Source: JANQJA01 sp965267485
Lineage (GTDB): Bacteria > Pseudomonadota > Gammaproteobacteria > Pseudomonadales > Azotimanducaceae
Direction of reading: 5' to 3'
Length of the DNA stretch: 64,000 bases
NCBI GenBank assembly: GCA_965267485.1
Contig: OZ254080.1
Coordinates: 4,154,001 to 4,218,000, forward strand
Of this stretch, positions 8,550 to 16,792 are shown in pieces. Made by a program: the position numbers and the translations under genes. The first letter of the stretch is position 1. Each line of letters begins with the position of its first letter. The notes under the pieces are model-generated. The model worked only from the letters and a program-made list of their open reading frames with translations. It was not told the DNA's origin and searched no databases.

Positions 8550-10230
8550 GGGGAATAAGGAGAATAAACTACATGCCGGGGACATGGTCAAGGCGCTTTG
8601 CCATTCATGTCGCGGCACTTCGCGCGATTAGTACCGGGCTACATCCTGTCGACCTGACCAAAAAGTAAGCAGGAAAATGTCGATTGCCGGACTGCAGTCG
8701 AGTGCGGCTCCGCCAGCGCGAGTGGGCGTCAGAAAAGATGCGGTGAATGATCGAACAACGCCTTGGGCGGTGAGCGGATTTGCGGGGAAACTGCCGAATC
8801 CAACCCCAGGTGCTTCAGAATCTTCTGGATGACGTCGGGATCCTCAATACTGGCAATCACCCGCACCGGCCCGCCGCGCTTCTCGCACTTCTCTATTTCG
8901 ATTGCAAAGACGCGCTTCAAGCGCTGTGCCCAGGTCATCGAGTAAGCCTTGGGTTTCCGCTGTTCTTCCTGCGCGATTGGCTTTTGGGGGACGACATGTT
9001 CACGTAGCTTGCTGTTCGGCGAGAAGACCCCGTGAAATCTTGTGAGGTTCACCCGTGGCCGTGGCACCAGCGCCGCCAGTCGGCCAATGAATTCCAGCGG
9101 GCTCAACACTACGTGGGTAGTGCCGTCATCATAGGGTGTTTTCAGACCAACGATCACATTGCCGTTGCTCGCGAGCGACAGCCGCTGCTCCGCAATCGCA
9201 GGCCGCGTTATGTATCTACAGAGGCGCTCGAGCTTCTTGCGCTGGTTGGCCTTGCTGGCCACCCCAGCATGCAGTGAAAAGCCACTCTGGCGACTCACCA
9301 GCTCGTTAGGTTTGGTTTGCTTGTCGGTGGCTGGCACGGTTTGTAGCGTGAGGGCTTTCGTTCCCGCATTGGGCCCGAAGGCGAGGCGGTAGGTAATCGA
9401 CGCACCAACGATGGCATTCATGGCATCGTCCTCATCCGGCAGAAGGTCGAGGTATTCATGCTCGGGATCGCGGACCAGGTAGCCAGCCTTCTCGAGGTAA
9501 CGTGCGACCCGTGTCGCAATGGTGTGCGCGATGACGTCGACATCCTCGCGGGTGGGTGGCTTCACCGGCCAGAAGTAACCCATCGCATCGTACACTCCGT
9601 TCAGGTAAAGCATGTGGAAGTGAGGGTTCAGATTCAGCGCAGATCCAAATCTCTGGATGAGAGTGACGGCGCCGCTCTGTGCCCCCGATTTCACCGTCAT
9701 ACCAGCGCGGTGAATCAGGGAGCTGCTGATCACCCGGTGCACGATGGTCAGCACCTGACTCATCACTGCGGGGTTGGTCGCGAACAGGAAGCGAAGTGGA
9801 TACGGCACGCTCAGCACCCATTGACGGATCGGCCGCTTGGGCAGAACCTCGTCCACGAGGTGTGCCGCACTGTCGGCCATGCGGCGCGCGCCGCAACTGG
9901 GACAGAAACCTCGCCGTTTGCAGCTGAAAGCAACAAGCTTCTCGTGATGGCAGGATTCGCACCGAACCCGCAGAAAGCCGTGTTCCAGGCGGCCGCACTT
10001 CAGGAAGTCCTCGAACTCTTGCACGACATACGACGGCAGCGACTTGCCCTGCAATGCCAGCTGTTCCCTGAACGCGGGCCAATGTTGCTCGACCAGTTGG
10101 TAGAGCAACGTTATCTCTGGACGATGGCGATCATACCGGAACGGCGCAAGCGGCCAGATTTCATCCTGTAGCGAAGAGTTCGACAAGTCTGCAAGCCATA
10201 CAGGAAAGCGGACTTGCAGGTTCGCAGTGG
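8550..10230 (-). mobile_element. complete IS91-type element
   Basis: The left boundary at 8550 is fixed by agreement with the truncated copy at 3984. The right boundary is approximate. A short inverted repeat (CTGCAAG ... CTTGCAG, about 10190-10220) just upstream of the transposase start may belong to the termination end. The element carries one transposase gene. Beyond it, 10231-10420 shows nothing I recognise. Confidence 0.65.
8729..10186 (-). CDS. IS91-family HUH rolling-circle transposase
   Basis: 485 codons from a TTG start. The N-terminal part has a zinc-finger-like cluster (CESCHHEK, CKRRGFCPSCGARR). The HUH metal motif is NPHFHML, about residue 185, and the nucleophilic tyrosine region is LCRYITRPA, about residue 325. 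The enzyme nicks and transfers a single strand from one end of the element and needs no terminal inverted repeats (family knowledge). The gene appears intact. A C-terminal cysteine present in the truncated copy is arginine here (EKCEKRGG), which may weaken a small zinc site. Confidence 0.92.
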   Translation of the reverse strand: MSNSSLQDEIWPLAPFRYDRHRPEITLLYQLVEQHWPAFREQLALQGKSLPSYVVQEFEDFLKCGRLEHGFLRVRCESCHHEKLVAFSCKRRGFCPSCGARRMADSAAHLVDEVLPKRPIRQWVLSVPYPLRFLFATNPAVMSQVLTIVHRVISSSLIHRAGMTVKSGAQSGAVTLIQRFGSALNLNPHFHMLYLNGVYDAMGYFWPVKPPTREDVDVIAHTIATRVARYLEKAGYLVRDPEHEYLDLLPDEDDAMNAIVGASITYRLAFGPNAGTKALTLQTVPATDKQTKPNELVSRQSGFSLHAGVASKANQRKKLERLCRYITRPAIAEQRLSLASNGNVIVGLKTPYDDGTTHVVLSPLEFIGRLAALVPRPRVNLTRFHGVFSPNSKLREHVVPQKPIAQEEQRKPKAYSMTWAQRLKRVFAIEIEKCEKRGGPVRVIASIEDPDVIQKILKHLGLDSAVSPQIRSPPKALFDHSPHLF

Positions 10231-10423
10231 CGTCACCCGAAGTTCAGCGGAAGGCTATGCTGAACGACGTACGAGTTCAACGTCACGACGCACGAGGATC
10301 TATGCCAGAGCCTTGTGGGAGAATTGCGGGAATCGGTTGTGCATCGTCAGGCCCCGTGGTGCGCTGTTGGCAACGGGCCTCTCAGTAAGCTACTGACTTT
10401 GCGTTTTTCACCTTCAGACACTC

Positions 10424-10471
10424 GGACTGAAAATCCCCTTGTCGGTGGTTCGATTCCACCTCTGGCCACCA
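10424..10471 (+). other. 3' half of a tRNA-Phe (GAA), likely old attachment site
   Basis: GGACTGAAAATCC is a phenylalanine anticodon arm (loop CTGAAAA). It is followed by a variable stretch, a perfect T arm (GGTGGTTCGATTCCACC) and an acceptor strand ending ACCA at 10471. The matching 5' acceptor and D arm are not found upstream, so this is not a functional tRNA. Such 3' halves are typical attachment-site leftovers of integrative elements. No other gene is visible between 10231 and 10644. Confidence 0.6.
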
Positions 10472-10644
10472 TCCAAACCGCGACGATCAGTGCAGCCGTG
10501 TTCATCTCTCTATTGCAGGCTGCGGGACTTTTGCGGGGCAGAGCGTCGACATTTGCGAACTAATACAGCTCAATTATTGATTCGTGCGCGAGGCAACCCT
10601 CAAGGTCAACTCGCACACGATAATGCCCCGCCGAGAGATGGTGC

Positions 10645-11505
10645 TCAAAGTAATACCTCTTCAAACTTTCGATGCTTGTGTCGAAAAGTGTTCTTTCCGT
10701 TACCGCCCTCGACGTCCAAGACTCTCATGCGGATATCAACGTTCGTGCCCGACCGTGACTCTTTTACGCGAAACGTGATACGTCCCGGTTCAGAGTCTAT
10801 GAACTCCAGAGCAGTATACTCATTGAAAAATACACCAGTTCCCTGAGACCTTCGAACTTTGTCCGACAGATATCCCAAGCCCAAATCATCCAGTCGACAA
10901 TAGAGTGTCTGCACATCCGCGTCCGTCCGGACGATGATGTGCTTGAGTGTGTGCTCCAACAACAACGGGCTCGTGGCCAATACTTCCGCGCATCGCTGGC
11001 GAATCTGATCTCGTGATGGATTGGCCTGGTCATGATAGATTCCTGAGAACTGGAGCTCATCGAATCCATCATCATCATAAACCTCTGATGCATGTGATTG
11101 CATGTTACCGTCAGAGAATTGAGTCTCCGGATTCGTAAGGATTGCTTCCGCATCTAGAGCCAGCATAACCAAAAAACCTGCATGCTTTTCCTGATAGTAA
11201 TCCTTTGGTTTCCTGATTCCTTCAACGCGATACTGCGTTGGCGCCCGTGGTCTGAAGTACAACCTTGCGCAAGCGTGAGCATCGCCTCGATTGTCGATAA
11301 TGTCTTGAGGTGCAATATCGTTTACAACGACATTCTCCCTTTCAGCATGCATCCTGGAGAGCAGGCTGCCACGTGCGAGGATCGCCAACGCATTTTCCAG
11401 AGGCTCGTGACGAAAGAGGTAGTTAGGCCAGACCCGTCGATAGTTGACGAATTGAGACGACCATTCGTCCACGTGTCTGCGGAACCTGCCGGCAGAGATA
11501 CCCAC
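10645..11505 (-). CDS. DarT-like ssDNA ADP-ribosyltransferase (DUF4433 type)
   Basis: 286 residues from GTG at 11505. Landmarks fit the DarT fold: RHEPLENALAILARGSL near residue 32, YFRPRAPTQY near 83 in the NAD-binding region, and QRCAEVL near 165, where the catalytic glutamate is expected. DarT enzymes attach ADP-ribose to thymidine in single-stranded DNA and act as toxins or phage-defence effectors, usually with the DarG antitoxin (established for the family). No DarG-like gene is visible here. Its start overlaps the stop of the upstream gene by one base (TAGTG), so the two were translated together; that partner is now truncated by IS66. The assignment is from motif order, not from a search. 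Confidence 0.68.
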   Translation of the reverse strand: MGISAGRFRRHVDEWSSQFVNYRRVWPNYLFRHEPLENALAILARGSLLSRMHAERENVVVNDIAPQDIIDNRGDAHACARLYFRPRAPTQYRVEGIRKPKDYYQEKHAGFLVMLALDAEAILTNPETQFSDGNMQSHASEVYDDDGFDELQFSGIYHDQANPSRDQIRQRCAEVLATSPLLLEHTLKHIIVRTDADVQTLYCRLDDLGLGYLSDKVRRSQGTGVFFNEYTALEFIDSEPGRITFRVKESRSGTNVDIRMRVLDVEGGNGKNTFRHKHRKFEEVLL

Positions 11506-11842
11506 TACAGGCTGATGGGAATGGGGTCCTTCGGTACATGCTCGGAATCCGACTGCCGAAGGAGTTCAATTGCCAGAGAATTGCGTCCCAATCGATCGGC
11601 CAGATTGATCGGCCTCGCATAGGGCAGTTCTGCCAATACGGACAACAACTTGAGCGCATTAGCATAAGCTGACTCCGGCAGGTCGAGCCGCGAGACCGGC
11701 ATCTCCAACAATAGCGTCCATAGGCGATAAAGGTCTTCTTCAGCGGCCAGCAACCCACCCGAGCCATCACCCGCACGCAGGTCGCCAGCCTCATCGACGT
11801 CGACGCTGAACTCATCATTCAGGAAAATGGCCCTGAAGTTAC
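11505..11842 (-). pseudogene. C-terminal remnant of the gene upstream of DarT-like gene
   Basis: About 112 codons remain, ending at TAG that overlaps the DarT-like start. The sequence is acidic and helical (DEAGDLRAGDGSGG, LYRLWTLLLEMPVSRLDLP) and I cannot name its family. The 5' part was removed where IS66 now begins at 11843. The one-base overlap suggests a functional pair, possibly an antitoxin or co-effector, but the retained tail does not show a macrodomain. Confidence 0.6.
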
Positions 11843-11922
11843 GTAAGCGCTCCGTTATCGACGACTTGAACTGGCGTAGGTGATGACTACGGTGAAGGCT
11901 TCTTTCAAGCAAGGAGAAGCCC

Positions 11923-12228
11923 ATGGCCGTGACCGACAAACAACGCCTGTATCAATCCCATCTCGAGGCTGCTGCGGAGCGCGGCCAGCCGATTGCGGCC
12001 TACGCGCGAGAGCACGGTATCAGCGTCACCGCGCTGTATGGCGAGCGTCAGCGGCAACGTCGCGCCCAGCGCAAGCACCTGCCCTCGTTCGTTCGGGTTC
12101 AGGAGACCCCGGCCGAGCCGGCGTCGATGTCGTTGCTGCAAGTCCGGCTGCCCAATGGCGTCAGCGTCGCCCTGCCCACGGGCCAGATGCCGCTCGCCGA
12201 TATCCTGCAGACGCTGGCGCGGCTGTGA
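11923..12228 (+). CDS. tnpA: IS66 accessory protein TnpA
   Basis: 101 residues. The N-terminal half is a helix-turn-helix (IAAYAREHGISVTALYGERQRQR) that probably binds the IS ends. The C-terminal half holds the short SLLQVRLPNGVSVALP beta segment typical of IS66 TnpA. ATG at 11923 follows AAGGAGAAG. The stop overlaps the tnpB start (TGATG), so translation is coupled. Required with TnpB for IS66 transposition in studied members. Confidence 0.88.
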   Translation: MAVTDKQRLYQSHLEAAAERGQPIAAYAREHGISVTALYGERQRQRRAQRKHLPSFVRVQETPAEPASMSLLQVRLPNGVSVALPTGQMPLADILQTLARL

Positions 12229-12584
12229 TGTTCAGCTTTGCCCCCGAAGCCGTGGTTTATCTACACCGCACGCCGGTAGACTTCCGCAAGCAGATCAACG
12301 GCCTCGCCCTGATCGTGCAGGAGGTGATGACGCTCGACCCGATGCAGCCGGCGCTGTTTGTGTTCACCAATCGCGCCGCCAACCGAGCCAAGATCCTGTG
12401 GTGGGACAAAAACGGCTTTTGTCTCTGGATCAAGCGGCTGGAACGCGATCGCTTCGCCTGGCCGTTCCGCCATGAGGGGGACGTGCTCGAACTCGACGGC
12501 GAGCAGCTCACTTATCTTCTGGCCGGCTTCGATATCTTCCGCTTTCGACCACACCAACGGCTAAACTATGGTGCGGTCGGCTAA
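12228..12584 (+). CDS. tnpB: IS66 accessory protein TnpB
   Basis: 118 residues with the hallmark YLHRTPVDFRKQINGL near the N-terminus and ILWWDKNGFCLWIKRLE in the middle, both strongly conserved in IS66 Orf2 (DUF1874/TnpB). Biochemical role is not settled in the family. It begins with ATG overlapping the tnpA stop and ends 12 bp before tnpC. It looks intact. Confidence 0.92.
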   Translation: MFSFAPEAVVYLHRTPVDFRKQINGLALIVQEVMTLDPMQPALFVFTNRAANRAKILWWDKNGFCLWIKRLERDRFAWPFRHEGDVLELDGEQLTYLLAGFDIFRFRPHQRLNYGAVG

Positions 12585-12596
12585 TGATCTGATATA

Positions 12597-14171
12597 ATGT
12601 GTCGCATGGCGGCGCAGGTTCCATCATCCTTTCCCGAGCTCACCAAAGCCGTCCGTGACGACCCCGACGCCACCGCCCATCTCGAACGACTCAGTCAGCG
12701 ACTCCAGTACGCCCTCGCCAAGATCGACAAGCTCGAAGAAGAGCGCCGGCTCGAACGCGCCGAGCGCTTTGCCGCCAGCAGCGAGCAATCACCGCAGTTT
12801 GCGTTGTTCAACGAGGCTGAACAGGAAGCGGCGGATGATGCGGCCCCTGCCGACGAAGAAGCAACCGTCAAGGTCCCGGCGCACGAGCGCAAGGTCGCCC
12901 GGCGCAAACCGCTGCCGGAAGACCTGCCACATGTCGTGGTCGAGCATGACCTCGATGAACGCACTTGCGGTTGCGGCACCGACAAGGTCCGCATCGGTAC
13001 GAAGAAGAGCCAACAGCTCGATGTGATCCCGGCGCAGGTGTTCGTGATCGAACACCACCGCCACAGCTACAAGTGCCCAGCCTGTGAGGATGCGGCGCCG
13101 GAGACGGCGCCGATGCCAGCGCAACCGATCCCGAAGAGCAACGCGTCGCCCGGGTTGTTGGCGCATGTGGCGACCGCGAAGTATGTCGACGGACTGCCGC
13201 TGTACCGCCAGTCAGCGCAGTTCGAGCGCATCGGTGTCGACTTGCCCCGGCAGACGCTGGCGAGCCACATGGTTCGCGCCGGCGAGCTTGCCGGCCCGCT
13301 CATCGAACGCATGGGCGAACATGCGCGCAACTATGATGTCCTGCAGATGGATGAGACCCGGGTGCAGGTGCTCGATGAAGACGGCCGGGCGGCGCGCAGC
13401 CAGAGCTGGATGTGGGTCATCCGCGGCGGACCGCCGGAGCGGCCGGTGGTGTGCTTCCACTACGATCCGAGCCGGGGCAGCACCGTCCCCGTGAACTTGC
13501 TGGATTCCTTCGCGGGATATCTGCAAACCGATGGCTACGCGGCGTATGGTCAGGTGCTGGCGCGCGAGAGCGTCACAGGCCTTGGCTGCTGGGCCCATGC
13601 CCGGCGCCGCTTCGTCAAGGCGCAGCAGGTACAGCCAAAAGGCAAGTCGTCGGCGAAGCTGCAACAGGTGCTTTTCTGGATCGGCAAGCTTTATGCGCTC
13701 GAGCAGGGCTGGCAGGCACTTGACCCCGACGCCAGGCGGCGGGCGCGTCAGGAGCAGGCAGCGCCGATCCTCGAGAAGATCGAACAGTGGGCACGGAAGC
13801 AGGACGTCAATCCGCAAAGTCTGCTTGGACGCGCCATCAGTTATCTGTTGGGGGAGTGGCCGCGACTGAAGGTCTATCTCGACGATGGCCGCCTCGCGAT
13901 CGATAACAACCGTGTGGAGAACGACATTCGACCGTTCGCCCTCGGACGCAAGAACTGGCTCTTCAGTCAGTCCGCCGCTGGCGCCCGTTCGAGTGCCGCG
14001 CTATATAGTTTGGTGGAGACAGCGCGCGCCAACCGGCTCAATCCCTACGCCTACCTGAAGTTCATCTTCACCGCGCTACCTCGGGCGAGTACCGAGGCTG
14101 ACATCGAGGCGTTGCTTCCATGGAACGTCGACCGCGAAGCGCTCGAGCAACTTCTCGCGCCACCGAAGTAG
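12597..14171 (+). CDS. tnpC: IS66 transposase TnpC (DDE)
   Basis: 524 residues from ATG at 12597; ATG at 12606 (MAAQV) is equally possible. An N-terminal leucine-rich coiled segment is followed by a zinc-binding region (CGCGTD, CPAC) and the DDE core: first aspartate in LQMDETRVQV, second in LQTDGYAAY, glutamate in NNRVENDIRPFALGRKNWLFS. It is full length for the family and uninterrupted, so the element may still be able to move. Confidence 0.94.
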   Translation: MCRMAAQVPSSFPELTKAVRDDPDATAHLERLSQRLQYALAKIDKLEEERRLERAERFAASSEQSPQFALFNEAEQEAADDAAPADEEATVKVPAHERKVARRKPLPEDLPHVVVEHDLDERTCGCGTDKVRIGTKKSQQLDVIPAQVFVIEHHRHSYKCPACEDAAPETAPMPAQPIPKSNASPGLLAHVATAKYVDGLPLYRQSAQFERIGVDLPRQTLASHMVRAGELAGPLIERMGEHARNYDVLQMDETRVQVLDEDGRAARSQSWMWVIRGGPPERPVVCFHYDPSRGSTVPVNLLDSFAGYLQTDGYAAYGQVLARESVTGLGCWAHARRRFVKAQQVQPKGKSSAKLQQVLFWIGKLYALEQGWQALDPDARRRARQEQAAPILEKIEQWARKQDVNPQSLLGRAISYLLGEWPRLKVYLDDGRLAIDNNRVENDIRPFALGRKNWLFSQSAAGARSSAALYSLVETARANRLNPYAYLKFIFTALPRASTEADIEALLPWNVDREALEQLLAPPK

Positions 14172-14231
14172 TCTGAATCTCCAACGCTATGGAGTGTCAT
14201 GACGTCAACCCGTCGATGGCGGAGCGCTTAC

Positions 14232-14508
14232 GAACGACCAACCCGATCGAGTCGACATTCGCCACAGTGCGGCTGCGAACGGACAAGACCCGCAGTTGTG
14301 TAAGCCGAGCAACGATACTGACCATGGTCTACAAACTGGGTTTGTCAGCCGAGAAAGGCTGGCGCCGATTGAGAGGATTCAAGAAACTCGCCGACGTCAT
14401 CGACGGCGTTAAATTCATTGATGGCATTGATGAGGAAACAGTGAAGCAACAGCGGAACGCTGCCTTGATCTCAGGGTGATCTCAATACACCACACTTGAT
14501 CATAGCTC
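14232..14508 (+). mobile_element. IS256-type element, right-end remnant
   Basis: Encodes the last 80 or so residues of an IS256-type transposase (TTNPIESTFATVRLRT, GWRRLRGFKKLADVI), stop at 14477-14479. It ends with a terminal repeat whose mirror reads GAGCTATGATCAAGTGTGG, clearly related to the ends of the complete IS256 element at 55169-56551. IS66 cuts it on the left at 14231/14232. On the right it interrupts the MBL-fold gene at 14509. Confidence 0.85.
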
Positions 14509-14977
14509 AAAGGGTCTTCCTCGTCTTTCCAGAAGTTCCATTCTTCCTTACCAATCAGATAGCGGGCATTGGGAAAGGTGGGCACCCACTCATCATCAAT
14601 GAGCATGGTATTCCAGCCGACATGGTCGACATGCAGGTGAGTGCACAGTACCACATCAATCGATTCTCGTGGCGCACCGATAGCTGACAGATCATCAAGA
14701 AAACTTCCCTGGCGCAGATTCCATTCTGGCATGGCGCGCGGCTTGTCGTTGCCAATGCAGGTATCGACAATGATCGTCTGATCGTTGGTGAAGATGACGA
14801 ATGCATGAATACTGAGGGGTACCGTACCATCATCGTTCTGAAAACTGGGCTTCAGCCAGCTCGCGTAGGGCACCAGTGCTTCAGCCGTGGCTTCTGGAAT
14901 CAGGAACGCAGGTCGATATCCTGCAACACGTCAACAACTCTGTTGATCTTGATATCGCCTATCTGCCACTTATCCAT
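14509..14977 (-). pseudogene. MBL-fold metallo-hydrolase, truncated and frameshifted
   Basis: ATG at 14977 (after GAGGGAGACC) begins MDKWQIGDIKINRVVDV. The frame is broken near 14910 and resumes as LIPEATAEALVPYASWLKPSF. The zinc motif THLHVDHVGWN is present, typical of the metallo-beta-lactamase superfamily of hydrolases. The C-terminal half is removed by the IS256-type remnant. It would have been the last gene of the leftward operon led by the thioesterases at 19337, 39 bp after the amidohydrolase stop. Confidence 0.85.
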
Positions 14978-15016
14978 GGTCTCCCTCGTTTTCTCGTGCT
15001 TAACAATAAATCCAGG

Positions 15017-16708
15017 TCAGGCGCGCAGCAGCTGCCCTGGTGTGGCACCGGTATGCTCATTGTTTTCGAGCAGCACTTCGCCGGCAACGATGGTATGGCT
15101 GATGCCTGTCGCCACCTGTTTCAGACGTTTAGCACCGGCCGGCAGGTCATGAACCAGTTCCGGCATCTCGGCGCCGATTGTGGCAGGATCGAAAATGACA
15201 AGATCTGCCGCCATGCCAGTTCGGATCAGACCGCGGTCATGCAGACCCCAGACGGTCGCGATATCGTAGGTAATGGCACGAACTGCCTGCTCCAGGGTCA
15301 GCGCCTCCTGTTGACGCACCCAGTAACTGAGCAGGTGGGTCTGCAGGGAACTGTCCATGATCTGGGCAACATGAGCACCGGAATCTGAAAAAGTCACCAG
15401 CGAACGGGGGTGTTTGATCATTTCCAGAACATGCGCCTGATCCTCGTTCGCCAGGGGTTGCCGAAAGAACATCTTCAGATCTCGCTCTATCGCCATGTCG
15501 ATCATCAACTCAACAGGATGCACACCCTTGGCATCGGCCAGCTGCTGCATTGAAGTCGCCTCGTAACTGAGGTCTTCCATCGGGTAAACCCATTTCCAAT
15601 TAGGTGGTCTTGGTTCTGCCCCGACAATCTTCGGTCCTGTGTATTCCTGGCTTGCGATCTCGACGAGCTTTCTCTTGATTTCCGGATCTTTCAGTTGTTT
15701 CAGTTGCTCCGCTATCGGCAGTGCCCGGATGTCCTGCCACAATTCCCACTTGTCGAATGGTGTATGGCTTTCAAAAGAAAGCAATGTATTCAGGCTTCGT
15801 GTATGCACCTGTGCATACATCCGGCCTCCGGCTTCGGCCGTTTCGTCAAGCAGATCAAAATAAGGGCGCCAGTAATCAGGGGCATGACGGGAGCTGAACA
15901 TCCCCCATGTCTGTATGACGCCGGACTCTACAGCAAGGTCTCTCAGTCGATTAAAGTACTCACGCACACGGTCAGGGTCCCGGCCCGGAGACTCACCGGC
16001 AATTTCAAAGACGCCCTTGCCGGTTTCTCCGATGGCGTTGACAATAGCGCGGACTTCTTCCCAGTCTGCCAGACGGCTGGCGACTGGCCGATCGTCTGCG
16101 GTGATGTGGTTGCTGGTTCTGGAAGTAGAAAATCCAACGGCGCCCGCCTCAACTGCTTGTTTGGCGAGTCTTGACATGTTGCTGACATCGTCGGTTGTTG
16201 CCGTATCGGTAAATGCGTGTTCGCCCATTACATAGGTCCGCAACGCTGAGTGGCCCACGTAGGCTGTATAGTTGATGCCCTTGGGTTGCCTGTTGATGAC
16301 ATCGAGAAATTCCGGGAAAGACTCCCACGCCCAGTCGATGCCAGCGAGCATGGCTTCTCTGGACAGATCTTCAGCACGTTCGAGGTTGCGAAAAACCAGA
16401 TCTGCTTCCTCCCGTCTGCAAGGCGCGAGTGTAAAGCCGCAATTACCCATGACCGCACTGGTGACACCGTGATAGCAGGAACAGGAGCCTATCGGGTCCC
16501 AGAACACCTGTGCGTCCATGTGGGTGTGACCATCAACAAAACCCGGTGCAATAACCCGCTCATCGGCATCGATGGTTTTCCTGGCCTTTGAACCTCACAG
16601 TCTTCCAATGGCTGAAATTTTCCCCGACGTGATACCAATGTCAGCCCGGTAGCGGGCACCGCCTGAACCATCGATGACAACCCCGTTGGCGATTAGCAGA
16701 TCGTACAT
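15017..16708 (-). pseudogene. N-acyl-D-amino-acid deacylase-type amidohydrolase with in-frame stop
   Basis: ATG at 16708 follows GAGGAG. The first 37 codons (MYDLLIANGVVIDGSGG ...) give the beta-sandwich start, then TGA at 16597-16595 interrupts. The same frame then runs open to 15017. Downstream are the metal ligands DGHTHMDAQ, the GNCGFTLAPC block, and a C-terminal FSDSGAHVAQ site, as in the D-aminoacylase branch of the amidohydrolase superfamily. About 563 codons in all. No alternative start is seen before the HxH motif, so the product would lack its metal site unless TGA is read through. It is similar in layout to the intact gene at 22569-24272. Confidence 0.85.
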
Positions 16709-16769
16709 TGCGCTCTCCTCGGATAGATGATCCCTCTGGCCGAGGTGATCTGGTTAGCCCAAGAATATT

Positions 16770-16783
16770 GTAAGTTTATGTAC
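16770..16783. promoter_or_regulatory. candidate operator, GTAAGTTTATGTAC
   Basis: An imperfect 14-bp palindrome about 62 bp before the amidohydrolase start at 16708, in a small AT-rich gap. It belongs to a set of similar 14-mers in promoter gaps of this region; best members are at 22405 and 49117. Confidence 0.4.
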
Positions 16784-16792
16784 AATACAAAT

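Larger units (their letters stand above)
11843..14231 (+). mobile_element. IS66-family insertion sequence, complete
   Basis: Terminal inverted repeats GTAAGCGCTCCGTTATCGACG (11843 onward) and its near mirror ending at 14231 differ only in the middle (GTT against GCC). Between them lie tnpA, tnpB and tnpC in order. The expected 8-bp target duplication is absent: GAAGTTAC on the left, GAACGACC on the right. The flanks are unrelated genes, so DNA was lost or exchanged next to the element after insertion. Confidence 0.88.

Noticed and set aside
9458..10171. A 237-codon plus-strand frame
   Set aside because: Antisense to the intact IS91 transposase; no independent features.
10380..10471. A complete tRNA
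   Set aside because: The T arm and acceptor 3' strand are good, but no D arm or matching 5' acceptor strand (GGCCAGA) is found at the right distance; only a 3' half remains.
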